A stretch of 64,000 nucleotides of DNA from Diogma glabrata (Eukaryota > Arthropoda > Insecta > Diptera > Cylindrotomidae): positions 95,010,132 through 95,074,131 of the forward strand of contig OY856186.1 of assembly GCA_963693315.1 (NCBI GenBank), written 5' to 3'. Made by a program: the position numbers and the translations under genes. Positions 24,294-36,959 of this stretch are shown piece after piece. The first letter of the stretch is position 1. Every line of letters begins with the position of its first letter. Below the pieces are notes generated by a model. That model was given only the letters and a program-made list of their open reading frames with translations. It ran no database searches and was not told where the DNA came from.

Positions 24294-26063
24294 GCATATT
24301 CAAAACCTAAAGTTCTACCCAAGCGAATCTTATTCTACAATGTATGCATTGCAATTCATTCGGAGATTGAAAAAATATCTAAACTTTGCATATATGCGCA
24401 TAGTAAACTAATGTGATTTTCGTTTAGTGATTCAGATAAAAAACCAATTTTTTTATCTAAGATCTTCTTTGAAAAAAGGACCGGTCCTTCTAAATTTAAG
24501 TAGCATTTATTTTTTGAAAATTTTAAAGTTGATGAAAATAATTTGAATAAAAGGACTTAAAATAAAGAACATAAAAATTAAAACCTTCTTGAAGGTCCTG
24601 ATATAATAGGTTGTAACCGTTCCAATAGGATTGCTTAGTTTGGGCATGCTCTACCAGACGATTCACATTCTGGAATGATTAAGAAAAAAGCACGTTCGTA
24701 CCCCAGGGAGTGGGGTGATTAGTTTGACAAAGCTACCACATGGAACATAAACGCCACAAAAAAGAATTAAAGTATTTCATACAATTTTTTAATCAAAGCT
24801 TTCTGTTATTTATTCATGCTATTCTATAATTCATCTATCGTTTAATATAATGCGCTGGTAAGTAACTCAAAAGAAATTTAATATTGTTAGCACATAAAAA
24901 ACACAAAAATTTTCGAAATTTCCATACAAATTTTTATGGAAATTTTAAATAGTTTTTTATTCGTATATGTGACCTACAATATTTAATTATTTGCACAATC
25001 GAAGTTCAGAAATTAATTATATAAAAATATTAATGGAAATAGGTGCGCCATTTCATATGTAATAATAGAACCAAAAATTAAACAATAGCCGTGTTCCTTT
25101 TAAGTAAACTGCTACCAGAACCAAATTTTAAATGGAACGACAAAAATGAGATATATCTTAGATTATTTTGCTAGCACAACTCAAATTTTGTCGCAGTACA
25201 CTTAGCTGACATTTTTTTGACAATATATATTTTTGATAAATTATCAAAAAATTATTGCCAAGAAATATCGACCTATAACGAAGGAAAACATTTGTTAAGA
25301 TAAATTCTAGGTTTTAGTTTCGTTTTACATGTTAAATGTAAGAAAACTTATTAGAGATAAAAAGATTTCTATAAATTGATTTATAATTCACACAAAATAA
25401 AACAAGAAAAAGAAAACATCGGACATTTGGGCTATAAATCTTAAAATTTTATAAAAATTTAGGCAGATATTTTAGAAATTATTCTCTTAACTGTTAAAAA
25501 CTCTGGTATTGGATGAAGGCGTTTGTTTGATATGTAGTTTTACCATTATTCATTATGGTTAACTTGAAAACAAAATTTAGTACAAAATTGGTAAATGGAA
25601 TACACATAATGAGTAAAGTAAACCTACTGAAAGTTTAAGCTGCATGTTTAATTAACATAATTACAATTGCAATAGTGCAATCAATTGCTACATTCAGCTA
25701 TTGCTATATATTATAGTAGTAAAATTTGATTTTATTACTGATTTTCCTTATGATGTATTTTCTGTGATATAAAGTGTTTAACTTATTTTTAGGTAAGCTA
25801 TATATAACTAAAGCCTATATACAGTTATATACTAAAAACTATATGTAGCCTATATATAGTTTTTAGTATATAACTAAAAACTCTAAAATAAATAAATAAA
25901 AAAATTAAAAAACACACTATTTGAAAATCGAACTAAAAAGTAAAAAATAGATTTTGCAATACTGACACAAATCGATGTTGCAAAGAAACAAACGATATGT
26001 TCGTACAAACGTTATGTCTTTTTTATTATATGTATATATTTTCTTTCATATTGCAAGAAGAAA
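24294..26063. other. AT-rich DNA with a GGACCGGTCC palindrome
   Basis: No gene is visible. AAAAAAGGACCGGTCCTTCT near 24474-24493 repeats the core of the hairpin at 27770-27836. The remainder is AT-rich and unremarkable, apart from the inverted repeat at 25823-25875. Confidence 0.5.
25823..25875. repeat. perfect 22-bp-arm inverted repeat
   Basis: AGTTATATACTAAAAACTATAT (25823-25844) pairs perfectly with 25854-25875 across a 9-base loop. Partial further copies of the same words lie just upstream. It has no coding content. Confidence 0.85.
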
Positions 26064-26209
26064 ATAGTATATTCTTCAACGATGCCGAAAACAACAAATT
26101 TTGAAACGAGAGGACAGTTTACCAGCCGAGGCGATAGCCGAGGTTGGTAATGGTCGCGAGATTCAAAATAAGATTTTCGGCGAGTAGAAGACTGTACTTT
26201 ATCTACTAT
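26064..26209. mobile_element. hairpin MITE-like element 2
   Basis: The ends are ATAGTATAT (26064-26072) and ATCTACTAT (26201-26209), inverted with one difference. The arms pair imperfectly through GCCGAAAA/TTTTCGGC, ATTTTGAAAC/ATTCAAAAT and TTACCA/TGGTAA. The apex at 26127-26142 is CGAGGCGATAGCCGAG. At 146 bp with no coding capacity, it fits a MITE. Confidence 0.7.
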
Positions 26210-27356
26210 TTTTTTAAAAATTATTATTAATTATTAAACATTTTCATTTATGTTTACATACAATTCACATTTTAAAACATACACTGTTACAAATCAAAAT
26301 TTTATATGTGTATTTATATTTCTGCTGTTAAAAAATAGATGACTCAATATGAATAAATTATCCCAATTTCTATGTCATAAACGTAGTTGTCTTTAATTAC
26401 AAGCCTGATGGTTTTTTCGTGAACTTTTTAAATATACATACATATAGTTATTCATGGTGTTATATTTTTATTCTATTAACACTACAAAATCCTATATTAT
26501 TATTCTATTTACTCTATAAAGTTCTTAAAATCATTTAATAACACATCTTTGAAGGTTCATTGTTTTTTGCATTTCGCGTCTAGTAGGCTTATAACTAAAG
26601 ACGGTTTGTACTTTGTCATAAACAAAATCAAATTCAGATTTCTAAAATAAAAATATCAGTTTTGATTTAGTTTTTAAATGGGGCGTAATTGACGTTGCGT
26701 AAATTCTTGATATATTTTAACACAACATAAATTATTTTACGTGAAATAAATGTTTTTTTTTCGTTTTTGTTAAATACATAGGTGAAATAATTTTTTTAAA
26801 AATATCTTAACACCAACTGTTTTTTATTATACTATTCAAAAGAAATATATGAATATTATATATTTAACTATTATTATTTTTACAATTTTATTGTATGTTG
26901 TCCGTAAATAATTCAAAAATGAATTAACATCATCTTCGCAACAGAGACAAATTAACACTAACCAAATTATTTCATTCATTTAATTGATTTACTTAACGGG
27001 TATTCTATAATGGTTTATTCTAGTTAAGAAATTAGAAAATAGATAGCTTTTAAAAAATTACTTTCGTCAATAGGTACGAAAGTAATTCGTATAGGTTTTT
27101 CTATCACTGGTGACGAAAAAGAAGTGTTCGATGCAATGAACAAACATCGAAAGTAGATTTTTTATGTTGGGCAGTAGAAAAAAATGTTTAAATAGTATTT
27201 AGCACAACTGAGCATCAGATGCACACATTAGACTTTTGACAATTAGTATTTTTGATTGATAGTATTGTTATATGATAGTTGTTTTGATAGTTTAGTTTTG
27301 AAGTATAAAATAAACATAAGTTAACAAAAATATATTTTTTTGCCTAAAATTAAAAA
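26210..27356. other. AT-rich DNA with a small inverted repeat
   Basis: ATTACTTTCGT (27057-27067) pairs perfectly with ACGAAAGTAAT (27076-27086). A further CGAAAGTAGATTTTTTA near 27150 pairs with the upstream TAAAAAATTACTTTCG, so a larger degenerate hairpin of about 120 bp may lie at 27045-27165. No gene is visible. Confidence 0.45.
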
Positions 27357-27500
27357 ATAGTAGATTTTGCTACAAGAGATGAAAACGCTGCTTTTTCGTG
27401 AGTGAAAGTTTGTTCACGAGACGCGTTATCGTCGAGTGGGACAATTTCACGAATGTAAAATGTTTTTATATCGCGTAGAAAATGCAATTTTCTCTATGAC
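27357..27500. mobile_element. hairpin MITE-like element 3 (degenerate)
   Basis: The left end ATAGTAGAT is followed by an arm with TTTCGTGAGTGAAAG. The apex at 27417-27436 is CGAG-ACGCGTTATCGT-CGAG, and the right arm (GACAATTTCACGAATG, then GTTTTTATATCGCGTAGAAAATG) aligns with the inverted left arm with many changes. The right terminus is too diverged to fix. Confidence 0.5.
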
Positions 27501-27769
27501 AGTATATATATATATATAATCGATATTTATTATAAATTATAACTGACAATATAAATTTTAATTGACAACTGTAAAAATTCATATTCTATTTTTTAATGGT
27601 TGCTTTGTAAAATTATATGAAAACTTTGTAAAATTATATGAAAATACCATAGCAACTACAATTTGTTATTTAGCGAAAATGATTTTACACTAGTCCATTT
27701 TCATATGGGATCAAACCTTGAAAATAAATTTGTCTACTGCTATTATAGAAAAACACTTTTTTATGAATA

Positions 27770-27836
27770 AAAGGACCGTCCTTCTTCTCAAATAAATGGA
27801 CTACTGATCTGTTTATTTGAGAAGAAGGACCGGTCC
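27770..27836. repeat. hairpin with 19-bp perfect arms and GGACC ends
   Basis: GTCCTTCTTCTCAAATAAA (27778-27796) pairs perfectly with 27812-27830 across a 15-base loop. Both sides are flanked by GGACC/GGTCC. The GGACCGGTCC word also occurs at about 24480, 3.3 kb upstream. Confidence 0.8.
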
Positions 27837-28009
27837 CTTTGAGAGGGAATACGGTAGATTCAGCCTTCGATTATCCAAAATCCAATTTAAATAAAAGTGC
27901 TTAATACATACTCTAATGTTTGAACTTTAAACAATTTTTTTCTATAAACATACATCAATACAAAGTACAATCAGATACAGTTGTCTTCCATGTGTCTTTG
28001 ACAATTTTT

Positions 28010-28125
28010 TTTGTTGATAAAAAGTGTTGTGTTATAGGAATTACAATATGTGTCACAATAACACATAGATTCCTTTTAAGACTCAATCCCACAACAACAT
28101 GCGCTCTGAGGTGTTGATGAACGCT
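28010..28125 (-). mobile_element. SINE-like element, copy 2
   Basis: A T run (28007-28014) is followed by GTTGATAAAAAGTGTTGTG, TTACAATATGTGTCACAATAACACATA, CTTTTAAGACTCAATCCCACAACAACATGCG and GAGGTGTTGATGAACG. Compared with copy 1, it retains about 30 more bases at the end distal to the poly(A). Confidence 0.65.
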
Positions 28126-30435
28126 TGTTATAAATTTGTGTGTATTGAACGCCCCGGGACTATTCTCCAACTCGACACAAGGACAAATATACGACTTTTA
28201 AATGTGGAGCAATAGGTACGAAGTGAAATATTTTTTGCATCTATTGAGGAGGACGAGTTTTTTTGACGCGAATTTTGCCATTATATGATCGTTCCAGAGT
28301 AGGTCATTGGAAATTGTGACCTAATAAACGAACGCTTTCACATTTGTCTATTTGTTTGTCACACACAATTAGCATTAATTGAAAAATCATTGGGGAACTC
28401 GGTCTTTGATCTGGAAACAATCCATAGCTGTGTTTTGGTGAAAATAAAATTGACCAAATTTTAGTCACCCCAAGTGGCGACTTTTTCTAGGTCCTCCTTT
28501 TCACTTGTGGTAGCGTCTCTCCGGGCTGGATTTATTCGTGTAGTTTACCCTTTGAAGATAGGGAAACAAATAATTTGTGCAGTGTACTGTCGTCTGCAAA
28601 ACTATTTATTGTGTTATTGGTGATTTTCAACAGCTCGTTGATTTAAATTAAAATTGGAGTGGGGGATGAAATAAAATAAAACTTATCTCTAATACACCAT
28701 TAAACCATCTGAACAAAAGTTTGAAAGTAGGTGCCCTGAATTAAAATTTGAAAATGAGTTAAGTGGGATTATTTTAAATTCATGATGTGTCGTATTAAAC
28801 CCACAGCATGTTCAGTCATGTCCTTAGTGAGATGTGTACATCGTTATATATAAATTAGTACAAATAGAACAGCTTATAAATATTCAAATTTTCTTTTGAT
28901 AAAAAGAAAAGAAAATTTATTTACATAATAATAATATAAATAGAAACCCTCTTTCATACTCCACTCCATACCCGTCACTGCTATAAACAAGTTACAAAAT
29001 ACAAACGCAACAGTGAAATTAAATTTTTTTCTCTCCACGACGTTCAATGACGACACTAAAAAGTTTACTTTTTCTATTTTCATTCACATTTATTTTGTTC
29101 GTTTCAACTTTAATTCATTCGTTATATTTTATTAGTCTTTCAGCGTATTTCGTGAGTAAAAGTTCAGTAAATCATATATGTTCGCAGTTATATTTTGTGT
29201 AGATTTTCATTAATTAATAAAAAATCGTTCTCTTATTTTATCGAACCCAGAAAAAGGGAATTTATATTAAGAAAAATTAATAATTGTGAAAATATTCCAA
29301 GATTAATTACAAAAACAATTTTGTGAATACATATGTTATATTATATTTAATATATTATATTTGATCTTATGTAAATGGTACTCTAGCTGTTCTGAGTTGA
29401 ATTCCAAGAAGAGGAAAATTGTGATTATTAATTAAATTAAATCAATAATGTTGTGAAAATTAATTTGGTCATACATACATAGTTTGTTGTTCACTTAAAA
29501 AAAAATATTTTCGATAAGATAAACCACTGTAAAAATGCCGCTAGTATTATTACAGTGAATTGAATAAAATTGTGTGTGTTTTGTTGTTGTTATACAAAAA
29601 GTGGTTAATAATTAATATTAAAAAAATTCAAGCTTGTTTTTTGCTTCTCTCAATTTTTCACGTGGAATTAGTTTTAATTATAGTTTTATTCCGTTATCCG
29701 CGTTTATGAAAATATTCGCATAAAATATCAAAACGAAAAAAAATTGTGATAAAAAATCGATTACGTACCTTGGGAAGATATAAAATTTTGTGGATATCAT
29801 ATATTTTGGAGATAAAACATAATTTACAGATTACACTAAAGGTAAATAATTGAGAAATGAAATTTATATCAAATGTTTTTGTTAATATGTTATAAAATGT
29901 TTTTGAATTTAAATTTTTATTTTCATTATTATATTTAAGTAATGGATAGAAAGTTTATTTTAATAGTAATAATTTTGTGTTTTGTGATAGTTAAATCACA
30001 ATCAATAATTATTTCTATTTGAATTGTGATACAACAAAGCGAATATCTTGAAACAAAAATGGATATTTTGTCTGGTTTTCGAGATATTGGCCATCAAAAT
30101 TTGTACTTGTTCAACATTTTTTGTTAAATGTTAGTTAGCCTAATTTATAGAATTTATAAGTGTATATCCTAAAAAACCTTGTTTTGAGAGGAATTTTGAA
30201 TTTTATTTTAGCAAAATTAGATTTGAAGAGAAATTCTTTTATTAATTTCATTCGCCAACCAATTTGTGAAGAAATAATAAATAAATAAGCCATAAGTTAA
30301 AAACATTTCTTTTACATTTTATTAAATTATTTATTATTATGCATTTTTTTTAAATGTTTGTACATACGTGATGTGGAATGAACGGTTGTGGTACCCAATC
30401 TATTCGTAGTAGTGAAATATTATAGCAAATAGTCA
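28126..30435. other. AT-rich DNA, possible untranslated exon near 28870-29842
   Basis: A GC-richer patch at 28140-28560 (with CGCCCCGGGACTATTCTCC) matches nothing else here. The stretch 28870-29842 looks like a long AT-rich insect 5' untranslated region ending in AAAG|GTAAAT, a good splice donor at 29842. This is weak evidence only. No coding sequence is recognised. Confidence 0.35.
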
Positions 30436-30639
30436 ATCAAACCCTGTGCGTCTATACTCCATGGAGGAGCGGAACGAAATAACGTCTGGCAGGTGGCAGA
30501 CTATAATGATACTTAGACCACTGAGCAAACCCCGCTATCAGCCACCCATGAGGGAATCGAAAACCCAGTACAGGCGGTTCCAGTTCGTACGCAAGTAGGC
30601 TTACCAAGACCAACTATAACTTCATTAAATAGAGCAAGT

Positions 30640-31950
30640 AGTCACTAACTGAAACCAAATCAAAATAAGGAACATGAAGTGCAAAATTCGTTTCAATATA
30701 GCAGGAATATTTAAAGCTTGCCCGAAAGAGAAAGTGCCAATATACAATCAAATGAAGTCCAAACTGAAAGTGAAGATCGTCAACAAGACTATAGAGAAAG
30801 ATAAGAACGAAGACATCTTGAAAGAGAAAATCTAGAGCCCCGAAAACTAAGCAAAATAGAGGAAACAACATCAATGTTAAGCAATGAAATTGGTGCTTTG
30901 AAACAAAGAAATTAAGACCTGAAAAAGTGTCGAGAAGCAAGTAAATCGGGAAAAACTGCTAATCTAAATATCGGCAAAGATGAACAGACGCGTTTTAGTA
31001 TCTAACAGATTCAGAAAAACTGGACAGAGAAACAGATTAGATACTAAAAATGTATAGGCCAAATAAGAAAAGTAAGAAGAGGAAAGCTGAAGCTTCCCCT
31101 GATTACATGTGATTAAGGGCTAGTCAAGCACAAGATGCACATGTAAATGATAAAAAAAAATTATTAAAACAAAAGAAAAAAACGGTAACGGGTGTTTCAA
31201 GTCAACGAAATACAAACTATAATGAAAATGGTAACGGATAAAGAGTACAACATTACTGCTCTTAACAAGGATGCCTGAAAGATGAACACATCAAAGTCCG
31301 ACGCAAAGAGAAATTTAACAATGAAACTAAACATTTTCAAATATCAGTGGGATACATATGAAAACAAAAATGAACGCCCAGGTAATGGCAAAAGAACCAC
31401 ATCCCACTTGTTTGACGATATAATTGGAGATCTGACACATAAAGATCTTAAAATCTTAGATGCTGATAACATCATTAAAATTAAAAAGGAAACAAAACAC
31501 AACGAAAGTTAATTCAAATCTATCCATCAAACAGGATTTCCTCTTTTTATAGTAAACATTCGAACAAAGGAAAATATACAATAAATTTACAATATAAAGG
31601 AGGTTCTCAACATGAGAGTGAAAATTGAACCATTAAAGAAAAACTCAATGAAAATACCACAGTGTATAAAATGTCTTAAGGTTTTAATCATACACAAAAC
31701 TATTGTGGCCGTGAACCAATATGTCTCAAATGTGTCGTGCATCCAATGATACCAAAAGAATCTATAAGAGCCATCAAAGAGCGCGAAAAGATAGAAAATC
31801 ATACTCACAAGATCTAAAAGGCTTAGAGTCAATGACTCGGGAGTGTTAAAAAGCTTCAAGAACTGCATGAAAGTAATCCTACGGTGGTTGGATTAACAAA
31901 GCAACCAATAAGAATTGATATTCCAAAAAATTAACTTCTATCTGCTTAAA
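30640..31950 (+). pseudogene. jockey-type ORF1 (gag-like), broken
   Basis: Fragments in several frames keep the family order. First is a helical, coiled-coil-like stretch rich in E, K, L and N near 30800-30960. Then comes a segment with KLNIFKYQWDTYENKNERP in the open frame 31282-31512 (the region before the zinc knuckles in jockey ORF1). Next is IYNIKEVLNMRVKIEPLKK (near 31590), and last a zinc-knuckle segment with C...FNHTQNYCGREPICLKC (31673-31736). Such proteins bind element RNA. Many stops and frameshifts show that it is dead. The call is by recalled family pattern, not by alignment. Confidence 0.7.
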
Positions 31951-31975
31951 ACCAATCATAAAAAAAAAATTAAAT

Positions 31976-33000
31976 ATGAACGCAACAATCAGTATTGCAA
32001 CTTGGAATGCAACCGGGTTAATCAACCACATCACAGAGGTTAAAATATTTTTGAAGATAGAAAAAAAATATTTTTCTAGTATCAGAAACTCACTTTGTTA
32101 AATCATCATATATAAAAATACCTGGATATAAACTATATCATGCAATTCATCCAGCAGAAAAAGTGAGGGGCGAATCAGCAATACTTGTTAGAGATAATAT
32201 AATGCACCACGAAGGTCTTAAAATCAAAGAAAATTCGAAACTTTTCAATGAACTAGGCAATAAATTTATCATTGGTGGAGATTTTAACTCAAAAACACAT
32301 ATTGGGGATCAAGAATCACCCCAACAAAAAGGTAAAAAGCCGTCCGCAGCAGGACAAATAAAAAAGTGTGATTTACATTCTCTTGGTTTACCGATCTACT
32401 GGCCATCCGACCTTGGTAAGGTACCTGATTTAATAAAATCTTCTTTTTTACAAGGAATATGTCAAAAAACTCCATAGATATCGAAAATAATGAAGGATTG
32501 TCTCGTCTCATGTTATAAAGGCAGTTCGTGAAATAAATACCAAAACTCGTGTAGACTGATATTATTACTCCCAACGCTATTGAAGCTTTTGGAAAATCTT
32601 TTTTTTTAAACCTAAAGCCAGTAATAGAAAGAACAAACCTCATACCTTCGCATCAGTTTGGTTTCAGAGAAAACCACTCTACCATCGAAAAAGTGATCAC
32701 TAACATTATTGAAGAAACGTTTGAATCCAAATGCCATGCTCCACAATTTTTCTAGATGTCGCTCAAGCTCTTGATAAAGTTTGACATTATGGCTTAATGT
32801 ATAAATTGCATAGGGATTTGCCCAAAAAGTTTTATGAAATTATGAGCTCTTATTTGAATGATCGCCACTTTAGAAACAAATACGATTCAAATATATTTTT
32901 GTACGAGTAAACCGTAAAATGCACTTTTACGATTCAAAAATTGTTCGTAAAGCAGGCCATTTTTTCCTATTGAAACAACAATGCCAAAATTGAAAAAACA
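31976..33000 (+). pseudogene. jockey-type ORF2: endonuclease and RT remnants
   Basis: An ATG at 31976 opens the endonuclease start (ISIATWNATGLINH, where WNA-GL is the first catalytic segment). After a frameshift, a frame from 32163 gives [10 protein letters not shown] and IIGGDFNSKTHIG (the GDFN metal-binding motif), then YWPSDLGKVPDLI. The part between is too short, so an internal deletion is present. From about 32560 reverse transcriptase words follow in shifting frames: LLENLFF, IPSHQFGFRENHSTIE, FLDVAQALDK (its first aspartate belongs to the active site) and SYLNDRHF. The YADD box and everything after it are missing. A 119-codon open frame on the opposite strand is a shadow. Confidence 0.8.
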
Positions 33001-33044
33001 ATACCTAAAATTGAAAGAACAATGCCTAATAGTTATTTACATAT

Positions 33045-33141
33045 CGAGGGCTGAAAGTAGAAGATTACGCCTGCGGTTCATATTGAAGCCCGACGCAAAG
33101 CAAGGGCTTTTATTGAACCAAGGGCGTAATCTTCCTTTCAG
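33045..33141. repeat. hairpin A of the 33-kb cluster
   Basis: GAGGGCTGAAAG at the left pairs with CTTTCAGCCTGAG at the right, then AGAAGATTACGCC with GGCGTAATCTTCC, then GGTTCA/TGAACC and AAGCCC/GGGCTT, around a centre GACGCAAAGCA. Nearly the whole 97 bp folds. The same hairpin begins again at 36689 but is cut by the assembly gap. Confidence 0.85.
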
Positions 33142-33148
33142 CCTGAGT

Positions 33149-33177
33149 GTATGTACAACGTTTTACGCTGTACATAC
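33149..33177. repeat. hairpin B of the 33-kb cluster
   Basis: GTATGTACA (33149-33157) pairs perfectly with TGTACATAC (33169-33177) over an 11-base loop. It sits directly between hairpin A and the truncated MITE. Confidence 0.8.
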
Positions 33178-33181
33178 CCCC

Positions 33182-33300
33182 CACGGACATAAGCTATTTT
33201 GGACTTAATGTAGGTGCAAATCTCGGCTAGTGCCTCGATTTGCAAACTCCACATCCGTTCAAAATCTTTAGCTTTACGTCCTAGCATCATAATGTACTAT
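33182..33300. mobile_element. hairpin MITE-like element 4, left-truncated copy
   Basis: Nearly identical to 34336-34454 from GGAC(A/G)TAAGCTATTTTGGAC to the right end CATCATAATGTACTAT. The left terminus (ATAGTATATGATGC in the full copy) is missing and replaced by hairpin B. The apex core is at 33222-33237. Confidence 0.8.
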
Positions 33301-34322
33301 TTTATTCGCCTACATATCACAGTTGAAAAAGTAACTGCAATATTTAAAGCAAGTCTTGCAATAGGAGCTATGCGTTGCAGGTTATTATTGAATTGAGAAG
33401 TAAATGTTGCATTAAACCTAATTTCAATGCATTTTTATAAAATTTAAAACAACTCTTGCATCATAATTTATTTCTATAGAACAGCTAGAAGTTTTAATGC
33501 ACCTTGCTACAATTTAATACATTAATGAAATTTTAAAATTCGCTAGAGTATTATCCATTTTAAAAATATATAGTTAAAATGGTTTCATGTATGTTTTAGT
33601 TATCGCTTCTCACCTGAAAGTCTATAATAATAGTGATTAAGGTGGTATGTATGTTTTAATTTTTTCCGTTGTAATTTTTTTATTTTAATTTGATTAATTT
33701 AGGGAGGTGCGTAATAATCAAAGTATCTCGAAATTATGATGCAATTTGCATTAAAATGTCATACTAAAAAAAATGTTGCGTGTAACATTATTTAATGCAA
33801 ATAACAGACATTTTTAAACAACAAGCACTCTGTTGAATACACCAAGTACTCTGTTAAATATTGATGCAAAGAGCATTAGTTTAACTTTATACAGCAAGCT
33901 TTGTATTGTTTTGTAATGGAAACTTCCGTAGGACCTATATGTGTAGAAATTTGCATTACATATTCAATTTTTTTCTAACTGTGTAGTGTTACTTTATTAC
34001 TGTGATTTGTGGCCTTAAAGTGTTACTTTTTAACTATTTATTTTGTTGTCATAGTTACGTCCAAAAAAGTAAAAAGCATTTGTATTTGTTTAAATTCTAT
34101 GAAAAATAGAAATTTTTATCAAAGCAACTCTTAAATTCAAAACTTCATTATCCAATTAAAATAGTTGTTATCATTTGTTGTCATAGTTAAACAATAATTA
34201 GAAAAAAAAAACAAATATTTTGTCAAAAGTTACTTGTTCCACATATTTTTTATTTTAAAATTTATGCAAATTTATAATTTTAAATTAGAATAAACAAATA
34301 TTTTGCTTGCGGCGAATAAAAA
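33301..34322. other. AT-rich DNA, no gene recognised
   Basis: The stretch 33340-33960 is rich in TGCATTA, GCAATTTGCAT and similar words, without a regular period. No coding motif and no defined repeat are visible. Confidence 0.5.
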
Positions 34323-34454
34323 ATAGTATATGATGCACGGGCGTAAGCTATTTTGGACTTAATGTGGGTGCAAATCTCGGCTAGCGCCTCGATTTGCAAA
34401 CTCCACATCCGTCCAAAATCTTTAGCTTTACGTCCTAGCATCATAATGTACTAT
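34323..34454. mobile_element. hairpin MITE-like element 4, full copy
   Basis: 132 bp from ATAGTATATGATGC to GCATCATAATGTACTAT. The arms pair through GCGTAAGCTATTTTGGAC versus GTCCAAAATCTTTAGCTTTACG and GGGTGCAAATC versus GATTTGCAAACTCC. The apex at 34376-34391 is CTCGGCTAGCGCCTCG. Target duplication is unclear. Confidence 0.8.
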
Positions 34455-34806
34455 GTATTTTTCTATTCTTATTTTTTTTTCTTTTGTTTATTATTTTTCT
34501 TTATTTTTGTTTATTAGTTTATAGCTGTTAATAATAGCACTCACTATACTGTTTTGCTACGTGTTCACCATTAGCTAGTCATTCTCGCTAATAATCAGGT
34601 ACTTGATTCCCTTGCCTTTTCATCCGCTGATCTGACACGCCTGCTGACATTGGCCACAATCAAAAATTAATTCTTATATTTGTTCCTTAGAATAGTTTTC
34701 TTTCTATTTCAATATATTAATAATATAAACCACAATTCAACACTTCAAACTAAATAAAATAAACTGTAAAAAATTTATGTTTATTTAAATTTGCCTTAAT
34801 TCACAT

Positions 34807-35729
<923 letters not shown>

Positions 35730-35809
35730 CGTCGCTTTAATAATGAAATGGCGTATACGCAAAAGTATAGTTTCGAGATATTTGAGTTTAAAGTTTGATG
35801 TGCGCATGC

Positions 35810-36759
35810 AGGGGCGAATCAGCAATACTTGTTAGAGATAATATAATGCACCACGAAGGTCTTAAAATCAAAGAAAATTCGAAACTTTTCAATGAACTAG
35901 GCAATAAATTTATCATTGGTGGAGATTTTAACTCAAAAACACATATTGGGGATCAAGAATCACCCCAACAAAAAGGTAAAAAGCCGTCCGCAGCAGGACA
36001 AATAAAAAAGTGTGATTTACATTCTCTTGGTTTACCGATCTACTGGCCATCCGACCTTGGTAAGGTACCTGATTTAATAAAATCTTCTTTTTTACAAGGA
36101 ATATGTCAAAAAACTCCATAGATATCGAAAATAATGAAGGATTGTCTCGTCTCATGTTATAAAGGCAGTTCGTGAAATAAATACCAAAACTCGTGTAGAC
36201 TGATATTATTACTCCCAACGCTATTGAAGCTTTTGGAAAATCTTTTTTTTTAAACCTAAAGCCAGTAATAGAAAGAACAAACCTCATACCTTCGCATCAG
36301 TTTGGTTTCAGAGAAAACCACTCTACCATCGAAAAAGTGATCACTAACATTATTGAAGAAACGTTTGAATCCAAATGCCATGCTCCACAATTTTTCTAGA
36401 TGTCGCTCAAGCTCTTGATAAAGTTTGACATTATGGCTTAATGTATAAATTGCATAGGGATTTGCCCAAAAAGTTTTATGAAATTATGAGCTCTTATTTG
36501 AATGATCGCCACTTTAGAAACAAATACGATTCAAATATATTTTTGTACGAGTAAACCGTAAAATGCACTTTTACGATTCAAAAATTGTTCGTAAAGCAGG
36601 CCATTTTTTCCTATTGAAACAACAATGCCAAAATTGAAATAACAATACCTAAAATTGAAAGAACAATGCCTAATAGTTATTTACATATCGAGGGCTGAAA
36701 GTAGAAGATTACGCCTGCGGTTCATATTGAAGCCCGACGCAAAGCAAGGGCTTTTATTG
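35810..36759 (+). pseudogene. second copy of the LINE endonuclease/RT remnant and hairpin
   Basis: It repeats 32166-33115 at a constant offset of 3644 bp. I found one base difference (T at 36640, A at 32996). The copy starts abruptly at AGGGGCGAATC, continues through the GDFN endonuclease segment, the same deletion, and the RT words HQFGFRENHST and SYLNDRHF, and enters hairpin A, where it stops at the assembly gap. Because even the deletion and the hairpin are shared, this is a duplication of already decayed DNA, not a second retrotransposition. A scaffold artefact is a real alternative. Confidence 0.85.
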
Positions 36760-36959
36760 NNNNNNNNNNNNNNNNNNNNNNNNNNNNNNNNNNNNNNNNN
36801 NNNNNNNNNNNNNNNNNNNNNNNNNNNNNNNNNNNNNNNNNNNNNNNNNNNNNNNNNNNNNNNNNNNNNNNNNNNNNNNNNNNNNNNNNNNNNNNNNNNN
36901 NNNNNNNNNNNNNNNNNNNNNNNNNNNNNNNNNNNNNNNNNNNNNNNNNNNNNNNNNNN
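36760..36959. other. assembly gap of 200 N
   Basis: Exactly 200 unknown bases. The gap begins inside the loop-side arm of hairpin A. Any open frame crossing it is meaningless. Confidence 1.

Larger units (their letters stand above)
30440..33044 (+). mobile_element. decayed jockey-clade LINE
   Basis: In order on the plus strand: a GC-richer start (30440-30620) that may be its 5' region, ORF1 relics (30640-31950), and ORF2 beginning at 31976 with an endonuclease that has an internal deletion, joined to part of the reverse transcriptase, ending before about 32990. The jockey assignment rests on the ORF1 zinc-knuckle segment and the RT words FGFRENHST and SYLNDRHF. There is no poly(A) end. The 3' side runs into the hairpin at 33045. 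A 950-bp part is repeated at 35810. Confidence 0.8.

Noticed and set aside
30614..30940. 108-codon minus-strand frame with hydrophobic residues
   Set aside because: It lies opposite the jockey ORF1 relic and has no motif of its own.
32284..32643. 119-codon minus-strand frame (also at 35928-36287)
   Set aside because: It is the complement of the LINE endonuclease/RT remnant; being in both copies only reflects the duplication.
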